In this document: piece after piece, positions 27,102-35,537 of the stretch | How positions within the stretch are numbered: the first letter of the stretch is position 1 | How the letters are laid out: every line of letters begins with the position of its first letter | Origin: JAPLKX01 sp035530195 | Lineage (GTDB): Bacteria; Hydrogenedentota; Hydrogenedentia; Hydrogenedentales; SLHB01 | Assembly: GCA_035530195.1 (NCBI GenBank) | Contig: DATKVG010000187.1 | Coordinates: 1 to 63,917 of the forward strand | Length of the DNA: 63,917 nucleotides | Direction of reading: 5' to 3' | The notes under the pieces: generated by a model | What the model was told of the DNA's origin: nothing | The model's database searches: none | Seen by the model: only the letters and a program-made list of their open reading frames with translations | Made by a program: the position numbers and the translations under genes

Positions 27102-28472
27102 TTATTTGAGGAGTTCTTTGATGGCATCGCGCATGGGTTGTTCGGATTGGGGGATGGCGTGCGAGGCGGTTGGTTCGTAGCCGCCTTCTGCGGAGAATTT
27201 TTCGAGGTTGATGTACGCGGGGCCGCAATCGGCGTAGGCGGCGACGGCGACGAACTTGTCGGGCCGCAATTCCTGCGCGAAAAGCTGAAACTCGACCGCA
27301 ACTTCGCCGGGCAGGTTGAGAATGAACACGTTGCCCATCTCGATCGATGTTAGTTCGAAGGGCACGTTGGCACGGTTTCTGAATGCGATGAACATGGCCG
27401 CGACCGACCGTGCGTTGGGATGTGCATCGGCCTTGGCGAGTTGGGCGTCGAGTTCGGCCTGTGCCCACGGGCCGTCGGACCGTGGGGTCAACACGAGCGG
27501 GGCGCTGCGCAGGACAACCGGCGCGGCGGGGGCGTAGTTGGTGGATTCCGCGGCGGCTTTCATGGCGGCGCGGAGGCGTTCGTACAGCCCCTGGCGCGCT
27601 TCGGGCGAGGCATCGTTGTATTTACCGGCGGCGATGTTGCCGCCGCAGCCGTTGAAGTAGACCTGGAACACGCCCTCCTGTTTTTCGAGCCATTCGCGGG
27701 CCATGCCGGCGAAATCGATGCTCGAGCGCGGGTCGCCGTAGAAGCTTTGGGGGTGCGTGGCGTAATAATGGAGCCGGGCGACGGGTTTTTGGCCGTTGGC
27801 GAACGTGATTGTCTTGACATAGGGGTCGATGAGGCCTTCAGGCGCGGCGATGAGCTTGGGATCCTTGCACGAACTGTAGCGGGTTGTGACGGTGCCGTCG
27901 CCGTTAGGAATGCGCCGGTTAGACGCGACGCGCTCGACCTTGGCCTGGCCCGTGCCGATTTGGTTGTACGGCTGAAATTGCGATTGGGCGTTGCGCACCG
28001 CCGACACGAGCCGGTCGAGCGGGATCTGGATGCTCTCGACGGACGGGCGGACCGGCGGGCTGGCCTGCGAATCGAGGATGGGGAACGAGTCTTCGTCGAG
28101 CATGGGGGCCGTATGCTGGTGGACGGTGTGGAGGGCGACGCGGGAGGGATCCGTGCCGGCGGCGTCTGCGATGGCTTTGCGCCAGCGGGTATAGGTGCCG
28201 TTGCAGAGTTCGCAATAGTCGACGGCGCACAGGACGTATCGGGCCGAGCCGTCGTCGATGATGACGCCCTTGGCCTGAAGCGGCTGCTCGATCACCTCGA
28301 GCGGTTTGAAGCTCGAGTAGATGGGCGTGCCGAGCGGGGGGGTGACGTCGGCGTTGAACGTGGCGATGCGGCCTTTGGTGGCACACGGCTTGCGCGTCGT
28401 GCAGCAGCCCGCCAAAACGCCCGCCGCGGAGAGGGAGAGAAAATTTCGCCTGGTGACTTGATTGCTGGTCAT
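27102..28472 (-). CDS. Tat-exported neutral ceramidase-like protein
   Basis: 456 aa. The ATG at 28472 is preceded by an ideal AAGGAGGTG site. The N-terminus TRRNFLSLSAAGVLAGC is a twin-arginine signal with a lipobox Cys, so the product is probably a Tat-exported lipoprotein. The body matches the N-terminal domain of neutral/alkaline non-lysosomal ceramidases in size and motifs: TADVTPPLG-like start (FNADVTPPLG), HTVHQHTAPM metal-binding region, and YFNGCGGNIAAG. Such bacterial homologues are common in polysaccharide degraders, and the true substrate is often not ceramide. It overlaps by one base a short leader ORF that ends in TGATG. Confidence 0.83.
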   Translation of the reverse strand: MTSNQVTRRNFLSLSAAGVLAGCCTTRKPCATKGRIATFNADVTPPLGTPIYSSFKPLEVIEQPLQAKGVIIDDGSARYVLCAVDYCELCNGTYTRWRKAIADAAGTDPSRVALHTVHQHTAPMLDEDSFPILDSQASPPVRPSVESIQIPLDRLVSAVRNAQSQFQPYNQIGTGQAKVERVASNRRIPNGDGTVTTRYSSCKDPKLIAAPEGLIDPYVKTITFANGQKPVARLHYYATHPQSFYGDPRSSIDFAGMAREWLEKQEGVFQVYFNGCGGNIAAGKYNDASPEARQGLYERLRAAMKAAAESTNYAPAAPVVLRSAPLVLTPRSDGPWAQAELDAQLAKADAHPNARSVAAMFIAFRNRANVPFELTSIEMGNVFILNLPGEVAVEFQLFAQELRPDKFVAVAAYADCGPAYINLEKFSAEGGYEPTASHAIPQSEQPMRDAIKELLK

Positions 28473-28591
28473 CAAAGCACCTCCTTTGGGACAAAAAGAG
28501 GGACACCCCCCACAACTGCCGGGGGGCGTCCCAACGACCCGGCTGCGGTAAGGGAGAGGAAATTTCGCCTGGTGACTTGCTTGCTGGTCAT
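28472..28591 (-). pseudogene. Truncated duplicate Tat leader fused to a mobile-element half
   Basis: A second copy of the same Tat leader (MTSKQVTRRNFLSLTAAG) starts at 28591 with its own AGGAGG-like site, then runs after 18-20 codons into the palindromic element (GRPPAVVGGVPLFVPKEVL) and stops in TGATG at the start of the ceramidase-like gene. It is 39 codons long. The nucleotide match with the downstream leader covers about 55 bp. Most likely it is the relic of a duplicated gene or leader cut by the element; it could now act as a translated upstream leader. Confidence 0.7.
28500..28533. mobile_element. Half copy of the MITE-like element
   Basis: One hairpin only: GGGACACCCCCC and GGGGGGCGTCCC around ACAACTGCC. 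It is followed by CAACGA as in the copy at 55674. It lies between two copies of a Tat leader sequence. Confidence 0.85.
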
Positions 28592-28609
28592 TTCAGCCTC
28601 CTGAGAATG

Positions 28610-28640
28610 GGACGGATCGGACGGATCAGACCGATCGGAC
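28610..28640. repeat. Nonamer array (GGACGGATC)
   Basis: GGACGGATC twice, then AGACCGATC and GGACTTATA: exact 9-nt spacing. The last unit includes the stop codon (28641-28643) of the second ceramidase-like gene. Confidence 0.8.
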
Positions 28641-29984
28641 TTATAAGAGCCCTGCCTGCTTCGCAACCGCGGAGATTGTTTCGACGATGCGGGTTTCGAT
28701 GTCTTCGCGCCACTTGTTTGGCATGCCGTACATGAGTTGGGCGCCGCCGCCTTCGTAGCCGCCTTCGCGGATGATTGCGGCCGTGGGGATGTAACTGACG
28801 AGGATGTTCGAGTAGCCCATGACGAACGTCCGCGGGCCGAGGATGTTCTTGGCGTGTATGGCGTAGTCGACCACGATTTCGCCGGCGAACGTTACGAGCG
28901 GGAGGCCGCCGAGGTTCCAGACCTGGACCGGGTACATGTAGGATGTGCGGAGGGGTTGGCCGGCGTCGAGCTGGGCGATCATTTCAGTCGCGGCGCGGCG
29001 GTTGTATTCGTTGTCGGTTTCGGTGATTTTGACGAGTGCCGCGCGGTCGGGCGGCGTTTCGAGGAACAGCTCGACCTCGGTCCGCGCCGTTTTCAGCGCC
29101 GGGTCGAGCGGCGTCATGGGCTCGGCCATTGCGGCCTCGACGGCGGCAGCCAGTTCTGCGCCGTACTGGCGGGCCAGCGAGAGGGTGCGGCGCGGGATGG
29201 GGTTTTGGTTGGCGCCACAACCCTGGAAGAACAGGGCCGTTGCGCCGGGGTGCGCCTTTTCGAGGATTTCCTGTGCGAACCCGGCGTAATCGCCGCACCA
29301 CTCGTATTCGCAGAGGGTGGTGTTGTGGCAGGCGTAGCCGAACAGGACCGCCAGGGGCTGTCCGTCCTCGCGTGAGACGCGCAGTACGGGTACGGCGTGG
29401 TCGACAGGGCCGTTGAGATTGTAGGTGGTGGCGATTTCGGCTTCCTTGTTGTTGCGGCGGTTGACGGCAAACCGGGTGACGCCGTTGGCGGACTCGAGGC
29501 GCACGGGAGCCATGTCTTTGAAGGCGGCCTCGCCCGCGGAGACGACTTTGTCTACCAGCACGGGTGTATACCGCCGCACTTTTTCGAGGGCGGCGGAGTC
29601 CAGGGGATAAATGCACAGGAGCGAGCCGTCGATGACGGGCCCGGAATGGGTGTGGGAACTGTTGAGTATGATTCTGACGCGATCGAGGCCGGTCGAGGCT
29701 TGCAGGCGGTCGAATATGTTGTCCGACACGGGTTTGGGGAAACCGAGGACGTCGCTGGTGACGATCAGCGCGCGGTTGCCCGCGGCGTCTTCGAGCGCCA
29801 GGGCTTTCACCCACAGGGGGTGGAGCGTGCCCCCTTCCGCCTCGTGGTCGCGTGCGGCGTAACCGGCCAGCCACATCGGCTCGGCCGGCGTGATATCGAT
29901 CCGCGCCACGCCGGCTTTCCAACCATCGCCCGCCGCACCGGACGCCAGCACGGCCGCCACTGTCAATGCCGTCAGGATGCCCAT
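28641..29984 (-). CDS. Secreted neutral ceramidase-like protein
   Basis: 447 aa from MGILTALTVAAVLASGAAG, a Sec signal peptide; GGGGAG precedes the ATG. The start of the mature protein, AGVARIDITPAEPMWLAGY, and the motif ILNSSHTHSGPVIDG are diagnostic of the neutral/alkaline ceramidase N-terminal domain. Further matches are YACHNTTL and FFQGCGANQNP. It is a distant paralogue of the Tat-exported protein downstream, and the two use different export routes. Expected location is the periplasm; substrate unknown. Confidence 0.87.
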   Translation of the reverse strand: MGILTALTVAAVLASGAAGDGWKAGVARIDITPAEPMWLAGYAARDHEAEGGTLHPLWVKALALEDAAGNRALIVTSDVLGFPKPVSDNIFDRLQASTGLDRVRIILNSSHTHSGPVIDGSLLCIYPLDSAALEKVRRYTPVLVDKVVSAGEAAFKDMAPVRLESANGVTRFAVNRRNNKEAEIATTYNLNGPVDHAVPVLRVSREDGQPLAVLFGYACHNTTLCEYEWCGDYAGFAQEILEKAHPGATALFFQGCGANQNPIPRRTLSLARQYGAELAAAVEAAMAEPMTPLDPALKTARTEVELFLETPPDRAALVKITETDNEYNRRAATEMIAQLDAGQPLRTSYMYPVQVWNLGGLPLVTFAGEIVVDYAIHAKNILGPRTFVMGYSNILVSYIPTAAIIREGGYEGGGAQLMYGMPNKWREDIETRIVETISAVAKQAGLL

Positions 29985-30137
29985 GGCAACACTCCCCAAG
30001 TAGTTTCAAAACAAGCCTAGATTAAATGGCCACGAGTGTCAATTTGGCCGCTGGATGTATTCTGCCGGAATGCCTGTTAAACTGAACCGAATAAAGGGAG
30101 GCCTATCGCGGTATTCTAAGACAAGGGGAAAACCCTC

Positions 30138-31232
30138 ATGGAACGGGAAACGCTGGAGTTAAGACTGGCAAGAAGATACCGGCACGGGGCCTTTTATCTC
30201 TTGCTGGCGGCGCTGCTTGCAACGCCGGCCCTGGTTCGTGCCTGTTCGGATCTGCTGGACGCGCCCTACATTGCCGGGGTGGTTATCCCTATCCATGCGT
30301 GCGCCGTCATTGCGGCTTGCTTCCTTCTCTGGTGGGCTTATCACTGGCGGATCGGGATCGACGCTTATGGAGTCCACCGCAGGGTGTTATTCGTGTGGCA
30401 GCATTGGCCGTGGTCGCTGTTCGAAGAAGGCAAGGCACGAAGAGGCGCCACGTACTACTCGTTCAAGTTCATCGGCGAAGCCCCGCACCGCAACACCATC
30501 GACTTCGGCCCGGCTGACGAACAAACCGCACGACAGGCCCTTAACATGTGTTATGCCCACTGGGTTCAGCCGCCCCGCCTGCTGCTGCCTGACAAGCTCA
30601 TGTTCAACGCAGGAATGAAATCTTCGCGCGTCTGGTGGAGGTACGCTCGCAGGAGGATGTCAACGATTAGTCTCTCGCCTCAGGGCCTGTGGATAAACCA
30701 GAAACGGGGCGAACCCACCCACCACTGGACCGATGTGAAGAATGTGGTGCTTTTCCGGCCCAGCCGGGAGCATGATAAATGTACGGTCATCTCGTTTGAT
30801 GTCGGGGGTTGGCCCTTCATGTTGGAGTTCTCGAAGACGACTGGGTCAGGTTTTTTCAATCCTCCATCCTATCTGATTGCGGGTTATCTTGAAACCTACG
30901 TGGCCCCGGAGGAGATTCTGGTCTGCACGGAAGACCCGCCCGCCAGTATGGCCGAATTGGAAGAACGGCTCAGCTTTGCCAGGGGAAAAATCCGGGAAAA
31001 GGGCATCGGGGGGATAGTTTTGACAAGCTTCTTGGCCCTTATCAATCTCTTCACCATAGGGCCGGACGAACTGGGGCCGATGAATGTGCTTACTCTTGTT
31101 GCCATGTTCGGCTCCGCCTTACAACCCATCCTTGCCAGGATGAAGTACCGCAGGCAGTTGAAAGAACTCCTGGCGCAGCGCGAACAGCTTCTGGTCGATG
31201 AGCGCTCCGCCACGGCTGCCCCCTCCGCTTGA
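30138..31232 (+). CDS. Membrane protein of unknown function
   Basis: 364 aa. Two membrane segments near the N-terminus (about residues 18-35 and 45-68) and two near the C-terminus (~295-312 and 318-335) flank a soluble central domain that could hold two PH-like beta segments (for example IGIDAYGVHRRVLFVWQHWPWSLFEE and ISLSPQGLWINQKRGEPTHHWTDV). The repeated hydrophobic-Trp pattern resembles bacterial PH/YcxB-like domains, but this is a guess. The C-terminus is basic with a helix of ~25 residues. No family is recognised. It is isolated on the plus strand, divergent from the ceramidase-like gene. Confidence 0.68.
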   Translation: MERETLELRLARRYRHGAFYLLLAALLATPALVRACSDLLDAPYIAGVVIPIHACAVIAACFLLWWAYHWRIGIDAYGVHRRVLFVWQHWPWSLFEEGKARRGATYYSFKFIGEAPHRNTIDFGPADEQTARQALNMCYAHWVQPPRLLLPDKLMFNAGMKSSRVWWRYARRRMSTISLSPQGLWINQKRGEPTHHWTDVKNVVLFRPSREHDKCTVISFDVGGWPFMLEFSKTTGSGFFNPPSYLIAGYLETYVAPEEILVCTEDPPASMAELEERLSFARGKIREKGIGGIVLTSFLALINLFTIGPDELGPMNVLTLVAMFGSALQPILARMKYRRQLKELLAQREQLLVDERSATAAPSA

Positions 31233-31340
31233 GCCCCCTCCCCCAAAGTAGAAAGCCACCCCAAAAAGCGATATGATGCACTTGGATCGGAAGTGTGGGC
31301 AGGGTAATTTAACCGCGTTTCTGTGAAGAGAGGAACTCAT

Positions 31341-32663
31341 ATGGAACCGAGAACATCTACCGGGATGGGGCGGCCTTCTCGCCGCGATTTTTTGAAAACT
31401 ACGGGTGCGCTGACGGCGGGAATCGCCCTCGGGACTCAACAGGCTGCTCGGGCGCAGGGAGAAGCGCTGGCCGTTAACGGCGGGCCGAAGGCGGTGACGG
31501 TAGAACATGGCGCCGCCACAAAATGGCCGCAGTATGGCAAGGAGGAGGAAGACGCGATGCTCGGGATGCTTCGTGCGCCGTCGTATGACTCGATTAAGGC
31601 GCTGGAAGACGAGTGGTCGCAGTTTCTCGGGGTGCCGTATGCGAAGGCGCATTGCAACGGTACGTCGGCGTTGGCGTCGATGTTTTTCGCGCTCGACCTC
31701 GAGCCGGGCAGCGAGATCATGGTGCCGAGCTACACGTTTTTTGCCACGATCATGCCGATGCGGTTTTTCGGGCTGGTGCCGGTGTTTGTGGACATCAACC
31801 CGCGGACGCTGAATTTCGATCTCGAGGACGCCAAGAAACGGCTGACGGCCAATACCAAAGCGGTGCTGCCGGTGCATTGGATCGGCTTGCCGGCCGACAT
31901 GGACCTGATCGGCGATTGGGCGAAGGAGAAGGGCCTGATCGTGTGCGAGGACGCGGCGCACTCGCAGGGGTCCAAGCTTAAGGGGAAGCACATGGGTACG
32001 TGGGGCCGGATGTCGATCACGAGCTATCAGATGAGCAAGGCGCTGCCGGGCATCGAGGGCGGTATGGGCATGTACCAGGACAAGGAAGATTTCGAGCGGG
32101 CGACGTCGCTGGGCAACTATGACATGCCGGGGATCGACAAGAACGGCAATTACTACAAGTACAAGGGTTCGGGGCTTGGGTTGAAGTTCCGGATGCACCC
32201 GATGGCGGCGGCGCTGGTGCGCTGCCAGCTTAAGGGCCTGGTGGCGCGAAACGAGGTGGGCGCGCGGCAGGTGCGGGCGATGAACGGCCGGCTGGTGCAG
32301 TTGCCGGGGCTGTACGAGCAATCGAGCCGCCGGAAAGACATGCAGCGGATGCATTACGCGTGGAATATGCTGTTCATCGACGAGAAAGAGGCGGGCATGA
32401 CGCGCGACGCCGCCGTCAAGGCGCTCAAGGCGGAGGGCGTCCGCGCGGACGGGCTGCATTACACATTGCAGCACGACCTGCCCGTGTACCGGGAAGCGGG
32501 TTGGTGGCACCATCTGCCGACGATCCCGGACTTGCCGGGCAGCGTCCAGGCGAACGCGACGTCGATCGCGCTGCCGTATTTCACAAGCGAGGCGCCCGAA
32601 CTCGTGGAGCAGTATGTGAAGGCGTTTGAGAAAGTCTGGGCGCACCGGAAAGAACTGAGTTGA
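31341..32663 (+). CDS. Tat-exported DegT/DnrJ/EryC1-like aminotransferase
   Basis: 440 aa; the ATG at 31341 follows AGAGGAACTC. Residues ~18-46 are a twin-arginine signal (SRRDFLKTTGALTAGIALG, cut near ARAQ). The rest is a complete DegT-type fold-I PLP enzyme. AHCNGTSALASMF binds cofactor phosphate, the CEDAAHSQG aspartate contacts the PLP nitrogen, and Lys in SYQMSKALPGIEGGMG aligns with the Schiff-base Lys. Family members aminate or dehydrate nucleotide sugars in the cytoplasm, so a periplasmic version is unusual; its substrate is unknown. Its stop codon overlaps a heptad array. It is paralogous to 35538-36866. Confidence 0.88.
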   Translation: MEPRTSTGMGRPSRRDFLKTTGALTAGIALGTQQAARAQGEALAVNGGPKAVTVEHGAATKWPQYGKEEEDAMLGMLRAPSYDSIKALEDEWSQFLGVPYAKAHCNGTSALASMFFALDLEPGSEIMVPSYTFFATIMPMRFFGLVPVFVDINPRTLNFDLEDAKKRLTANTKAVLPVHWIGLPADMDLIGDWAKEKGLIVCEDAAHSQGSKLKGKHMGTWGRMSITSYQMSKALPGIEGGMGMYQDKEDFERATSLGNYDMPGIDKNGNYYKYKGSGLGLKFRMHPMAAALVRCQLKGLVARNEVGARQVRAMNGRLVQLPGLYEQSSRRKDMQRMHYAWNMLFIDEKEAGMTRDAAVKALKAEGVRADGLHYTLQHDLPVYREAGWWHHLPTIPDLPGSVQANATSIALPYFTSEAPELVEQYVKAFEKVWAHRKELS

Positions 32664-32822
32664 TTGCAGATTGACGATTGCAGATTGCAGATTGTCGATT
32701 GCAGATTGTCGATTGCAGATTGCAGATTGACGATTGCAGATTGCAGATTGACGATTGCAGATTGCAGATTGTCGATTGCAGATTGTCGATTGCAGATTGT
32801 CGATTGCAGATTGACGATTAGA
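32662..32822. repeat. 23-unit heptad array (GATTGNN)
   Basis: Twenty-two consecutive units are GATTG followed by CA (13 times), AC (4) or TC (5), and a final GATTAGA. No unit is out of 7-nt phase. The first unit starts inside the aminotransferase stop codon, and the array ends 22 bp before the next ATG. Confidence 0.97.
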
Positions 32823-32844
32823 AAGAAGTGCGGAGGTCTGTAAC

Positions 32845-33666
32845 ATGGTTAAGGTTGGAATGGTATTGATGGTGCTGTTGCTAGGTGGTGCGGCGGTGGC
32901 GGAACCGTGGCCGTTGGGTGTTCGGATTATGAGTTACGGGAAGTATCAGGATGCGGCGTGGGCGCACCTGCAGAAAATCGGCGTGAAGCACGTGTTTGTG
33001 AGCGTGCCGGCGGCGGACGAGGCCGACGGCGTAATGGCCAAACTGAAGGAGCACGGGCTCGACACGCCGGTTGTGCGCGGGCAGGCGGACCTGTCGAAGG
33101 ATACGTTTGCGGCGGAACTCGAGCCGCAACTGGCCGTGGCCGAGAAAATGGGTGCAAAATACATGTTCATCAGCGCCAAGCGGGGCGAGTCGCCCAAAGA
33201 GGACGCATACCGGCGGTTGCGTGAAGCGGGCGAGGCGGCGAAGAAACATGGCGTGATCATCACGATGGAAACGCACCCCGACCTCGGGACGAACGGCGCC
33301 GTGCAGGTTGAGACGATGACGGCCATCGACCACCCCAACGTGCGCGTCAATTTCGACACCGCCAACATCACTTACTACAATGAAAACACCAGCGCCCAGG
33401 AAGAGTTGGCGAAAAGCGTCGCGTATGTCGCCACGGTCGAGTTTAAAGATCATAGCGGGCTGGCGGAAACCTGGGATTTTCCCGTGGTCGGCAAGGGGAT
33501 GGTGGATTTCAGGGCCCTCATAGACCTGCTGAAGCAGAACGGTTACCGCGGCCCGTTCACGATCGAGTTTGAAGGGACCAAGGGCGTGGCGCTGGACGAG
33601 GCCCAGACATTAACGGCCATCGCCGATTCCGTCGCCTATACGCGCACGCTGGCTGAGTTCGACTGA
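32845..33666 (+). CDS. Secreted sugar phosphate isomerase/epimerase-like TIM barrel
   Basis: 273 aa with a signal peptide (MVKVGMVLMVLLLGGAAVAEP) and GGAGGTCTGTAAC upstream. The xylose-isomerase-like TIM-barrel fold shows its usual metal ligands: Glu in ITMETHPDLG, Asp/Asn in VNFDTANI, His in FKDHSG and Glu in TIEFEG. Family members interconvert keto and aldo sugars; an exported form would act on free sugars or sugar acids in the periplasm. It lies between the two exported DegT-like genes and just before a sodium symporter, all on the plus strand. Confidence 0.82.
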   Translation: MVKVGMVLMVLLLGGAAVAEPWPLGVRIMSYGKYQDAAWAHLQKIGVKHVFVSVPAADEADGVMAKLKEHGLDTPVVRGQADLSKDTFAAELEPQLAVAEKMGAKYMFISAKRGESPKEDAYRRLREAGEAAKKHGVIITMETHPDLGTNGAVQVETMTAIDHPNVRVNFDTANITYYNENTSAQEELAKSVAYVATVEFKDHSGLAETWDFPVVGKGMVDFRALIDLLKQNGYRGPFTIEFEGTKGVALDEAQTLTAIADSVAYTRTLAEFD

Positions 33667-33702
33667 GCAACAGGCCGCTCGGGATTTAAAAGGAGTATCC
33701 GG

Positions 33703-35505
33703 ATGCCGCAAGCCTTGGGGCACATGGCCCCGCCCGACTTTTTCATGATTGCGAGCTATGCCGTGCTCATGCTTGGCATCGGCGTATTTTTCTACGGCCG
33801 CATGAAACGGATGAAGGACTATTTCAGCGGGGGCAACACGATCCCGTGGTGGCTGAGCGGGGTGTCGTTTTACATGAGCAGTTTCAGCGTGATGGCGTTT
33901 GTGGTTTACCCGGGGCTGTGCTACCGCCACGGCTGGGTGGGCATAACGCTGCTGTGGGTAGCGGTCCCCGCGACGCTGTTCGGCATGATGTTTTTTGCGG
34001 TCCGCTGGCGGCGCGCGCGTGTCGACAGCCCCGTGGAATACCTCGAGACCCGCTACAGCCCGCTGTTCCGCCAACTGTGCGCGTGGCAAGGCGTGCCGGT
34101 GCGGATGGTCGACGACGGCATGAAACTGTTCGCCACCGGCACGTTTATCTCCGTGTGCGCCGGGCTTGATATCGTCGAGAGCATCCTGATCGCCGGCGGG
34201 ATCATTCTGCTGTACACGTTCATGGGGGGTCTTTGGGCGGTTGCGGTGACGGACTTCATCCAGTTCGTGGTGCTGACGGCGGGCATTCTGGTAGTGCTCC
34301 CGCTTTCGATAGCGCGGGCCGGTGGTCTGTCGAACATTTTTGCCAATACGCCGGAAGGTTTTTTCCGGCTAACCTCGGCCGAGTACCGGTGGAGCTACGT
34401 AATACCGTTGATCGCCCTGTACGCGCTCGCGTGGAGCAGCATCAACTGGTCGCTGATCCAGCGTTACTATTGCGTGCCCAAAGAGCGGGATGCGGTCAAG
34501 GTTGGTGCGCTTGTGATCGGCCTGTACCTGATCGGCCCGCCGATCATGTTCTTCCCGGCGATCGCGGCAACGCAGTTTCTGCCCGGGATCGAAGACGCCG
34601 GCAGGGTGTATCCGATGCTGTGCACGCAACTGCTTCCGGCGGGCATGCTGGGGCTTGCGGTGGCGGCGATGTTCGCGGCGACGATGTCGACGTTGAGCAG
34701 CGATTACAACGTGTGCGCGAGCGTGCTTACGAACGACGTGTACAAACGGTTGGCGCGGCCGGATGCGAGCCAGTTCGAGTTGGTGCTGGTGGGGCGGCTG
34801 ATGACGCTGGTGATCGGTTTTATCGCGCTGGGGACGGCGCTGGTGATGTCGCAGGGCAAATCGGAGGATTTATTCAAGACGATGGTGACGCTGTTCGGGA
34901 TCGCCACGGCGCCGGTCGCGGTGCCGATGTTGCTTGGCCTCATCTGGCGGAAGGCGACGAACGCGGGCGCCATCGCGGGATTTGCGTTCGGGCTTAGCAC
35001 CGGGCTGATCCTGTACAAGATATCGCTGGGCGGGGCTGTCGAGTTTCTCGGGATGGCATGGAAACCGGAGACGGAAGAGGTGGCGTTCGGGGCGTTATTT
35101 GCGTTGAAGATGGAAATCGTGATGTTCCTTGCGACAGCGCTTGTTACGTGCGTCGTGATGGCGGTTGCGGCGGTTGTCGCGCCTGCCTCGGCCAGTACGC
35201 GGGCGCGCGTGGAACAGTTTTTCCAGCGGCTGCTCGCGCCTATCGGCACGCTTGATGACGACTTTCAGACGGGCGCGGCGGCTCAGTCGCCGTTTATGGT
35301 GGTGGGCGTGGCGATCCTGCTGGTAGGCGTGTTGTTGCTGGCGGTGGCGCCGTGGGTCGGCGGCGGCCAAGTGCTTGTATTGGACCTGATTATCGGCGGC
35401 CTGCTCGCCGCTGTGGGCAGTGCCATGGCGTGGTTGTCCGCCGCGGACGCGCAGAAACGGAGCGCCATTCTTGAAACGAATCCGAGCGAAAGCCGGCTCA
35501 ACTAA
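33703..35505 (+). CDS. Sodium:solute symporter (SSS family)
   Basis: 600 aa with 13-14 hydrophobic segments. The N-terminal FFYGRMKRMKDYFSGGNTIPWWLSG motif is typical of SSS transporters such as those for sugars, sialic acid or pantothenate. GGAGTATCCGG precedes the ATG. The solute cannot be told from sequence. The position between a periplasmic epimerase and an exported aminotransferase-like protein suggests uptake of a sugar or amino sugar produced outside the inner membrane. Confidence 0.9.
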   Translation: MPQALGHMAPPDFFMIASYAVLMLGIGVFFYGRMKRMKDYFSGGNTIPWWLSGVSFYMSSFSVMAFVVYPGLCYRHGWVGITLLWVAVPATLFGMMFFAVRWRRARVDSPVEYLETRYSPLFRQLCAWQGVPVRMVDDGMKLFATGTFISVCAGLDIVESILIAGGIILLYTFMGGLWAVAVTDFIQFVVLTAGILVVLPLSIARAGGLSNIFANTPEGFFRLTSAEYRWSYVIPLIALYALAWSSINWSLIQRYYCVPKERDAVKVGALVIGLYLIGPPIMFFPAIAATQFLPGIEDAGRVYPMLCTQLLPAGMLGLAVAAMFAATMSTLSSDYNVCASVLTNDVYKRLARPDASQFELVLVGRLMTLVIGFIALGTALVMSQGKSEDLFKTMVTLFGIATAPVAVPMLLGLIWRKATNAGAIAGFAFGLSTGLILYKISLGGAVEFLGMAWKPETEEVAFGALFALKMEIVMFLATALVTCVVMAVAAVVAPASASTRARVEQFFQRLLAPIGTLDDDFQTGAAAQSPFMVVGVAILLVGVLLLAVAPWVGGGQVLVLDLIIGGLLAAVGSAMAWLSAADAQKRSAILETNPSESRLN

Positions 35506-35537
35506 TCCCGGCCATGAAAAAGGAAGGAGAGATTGAT

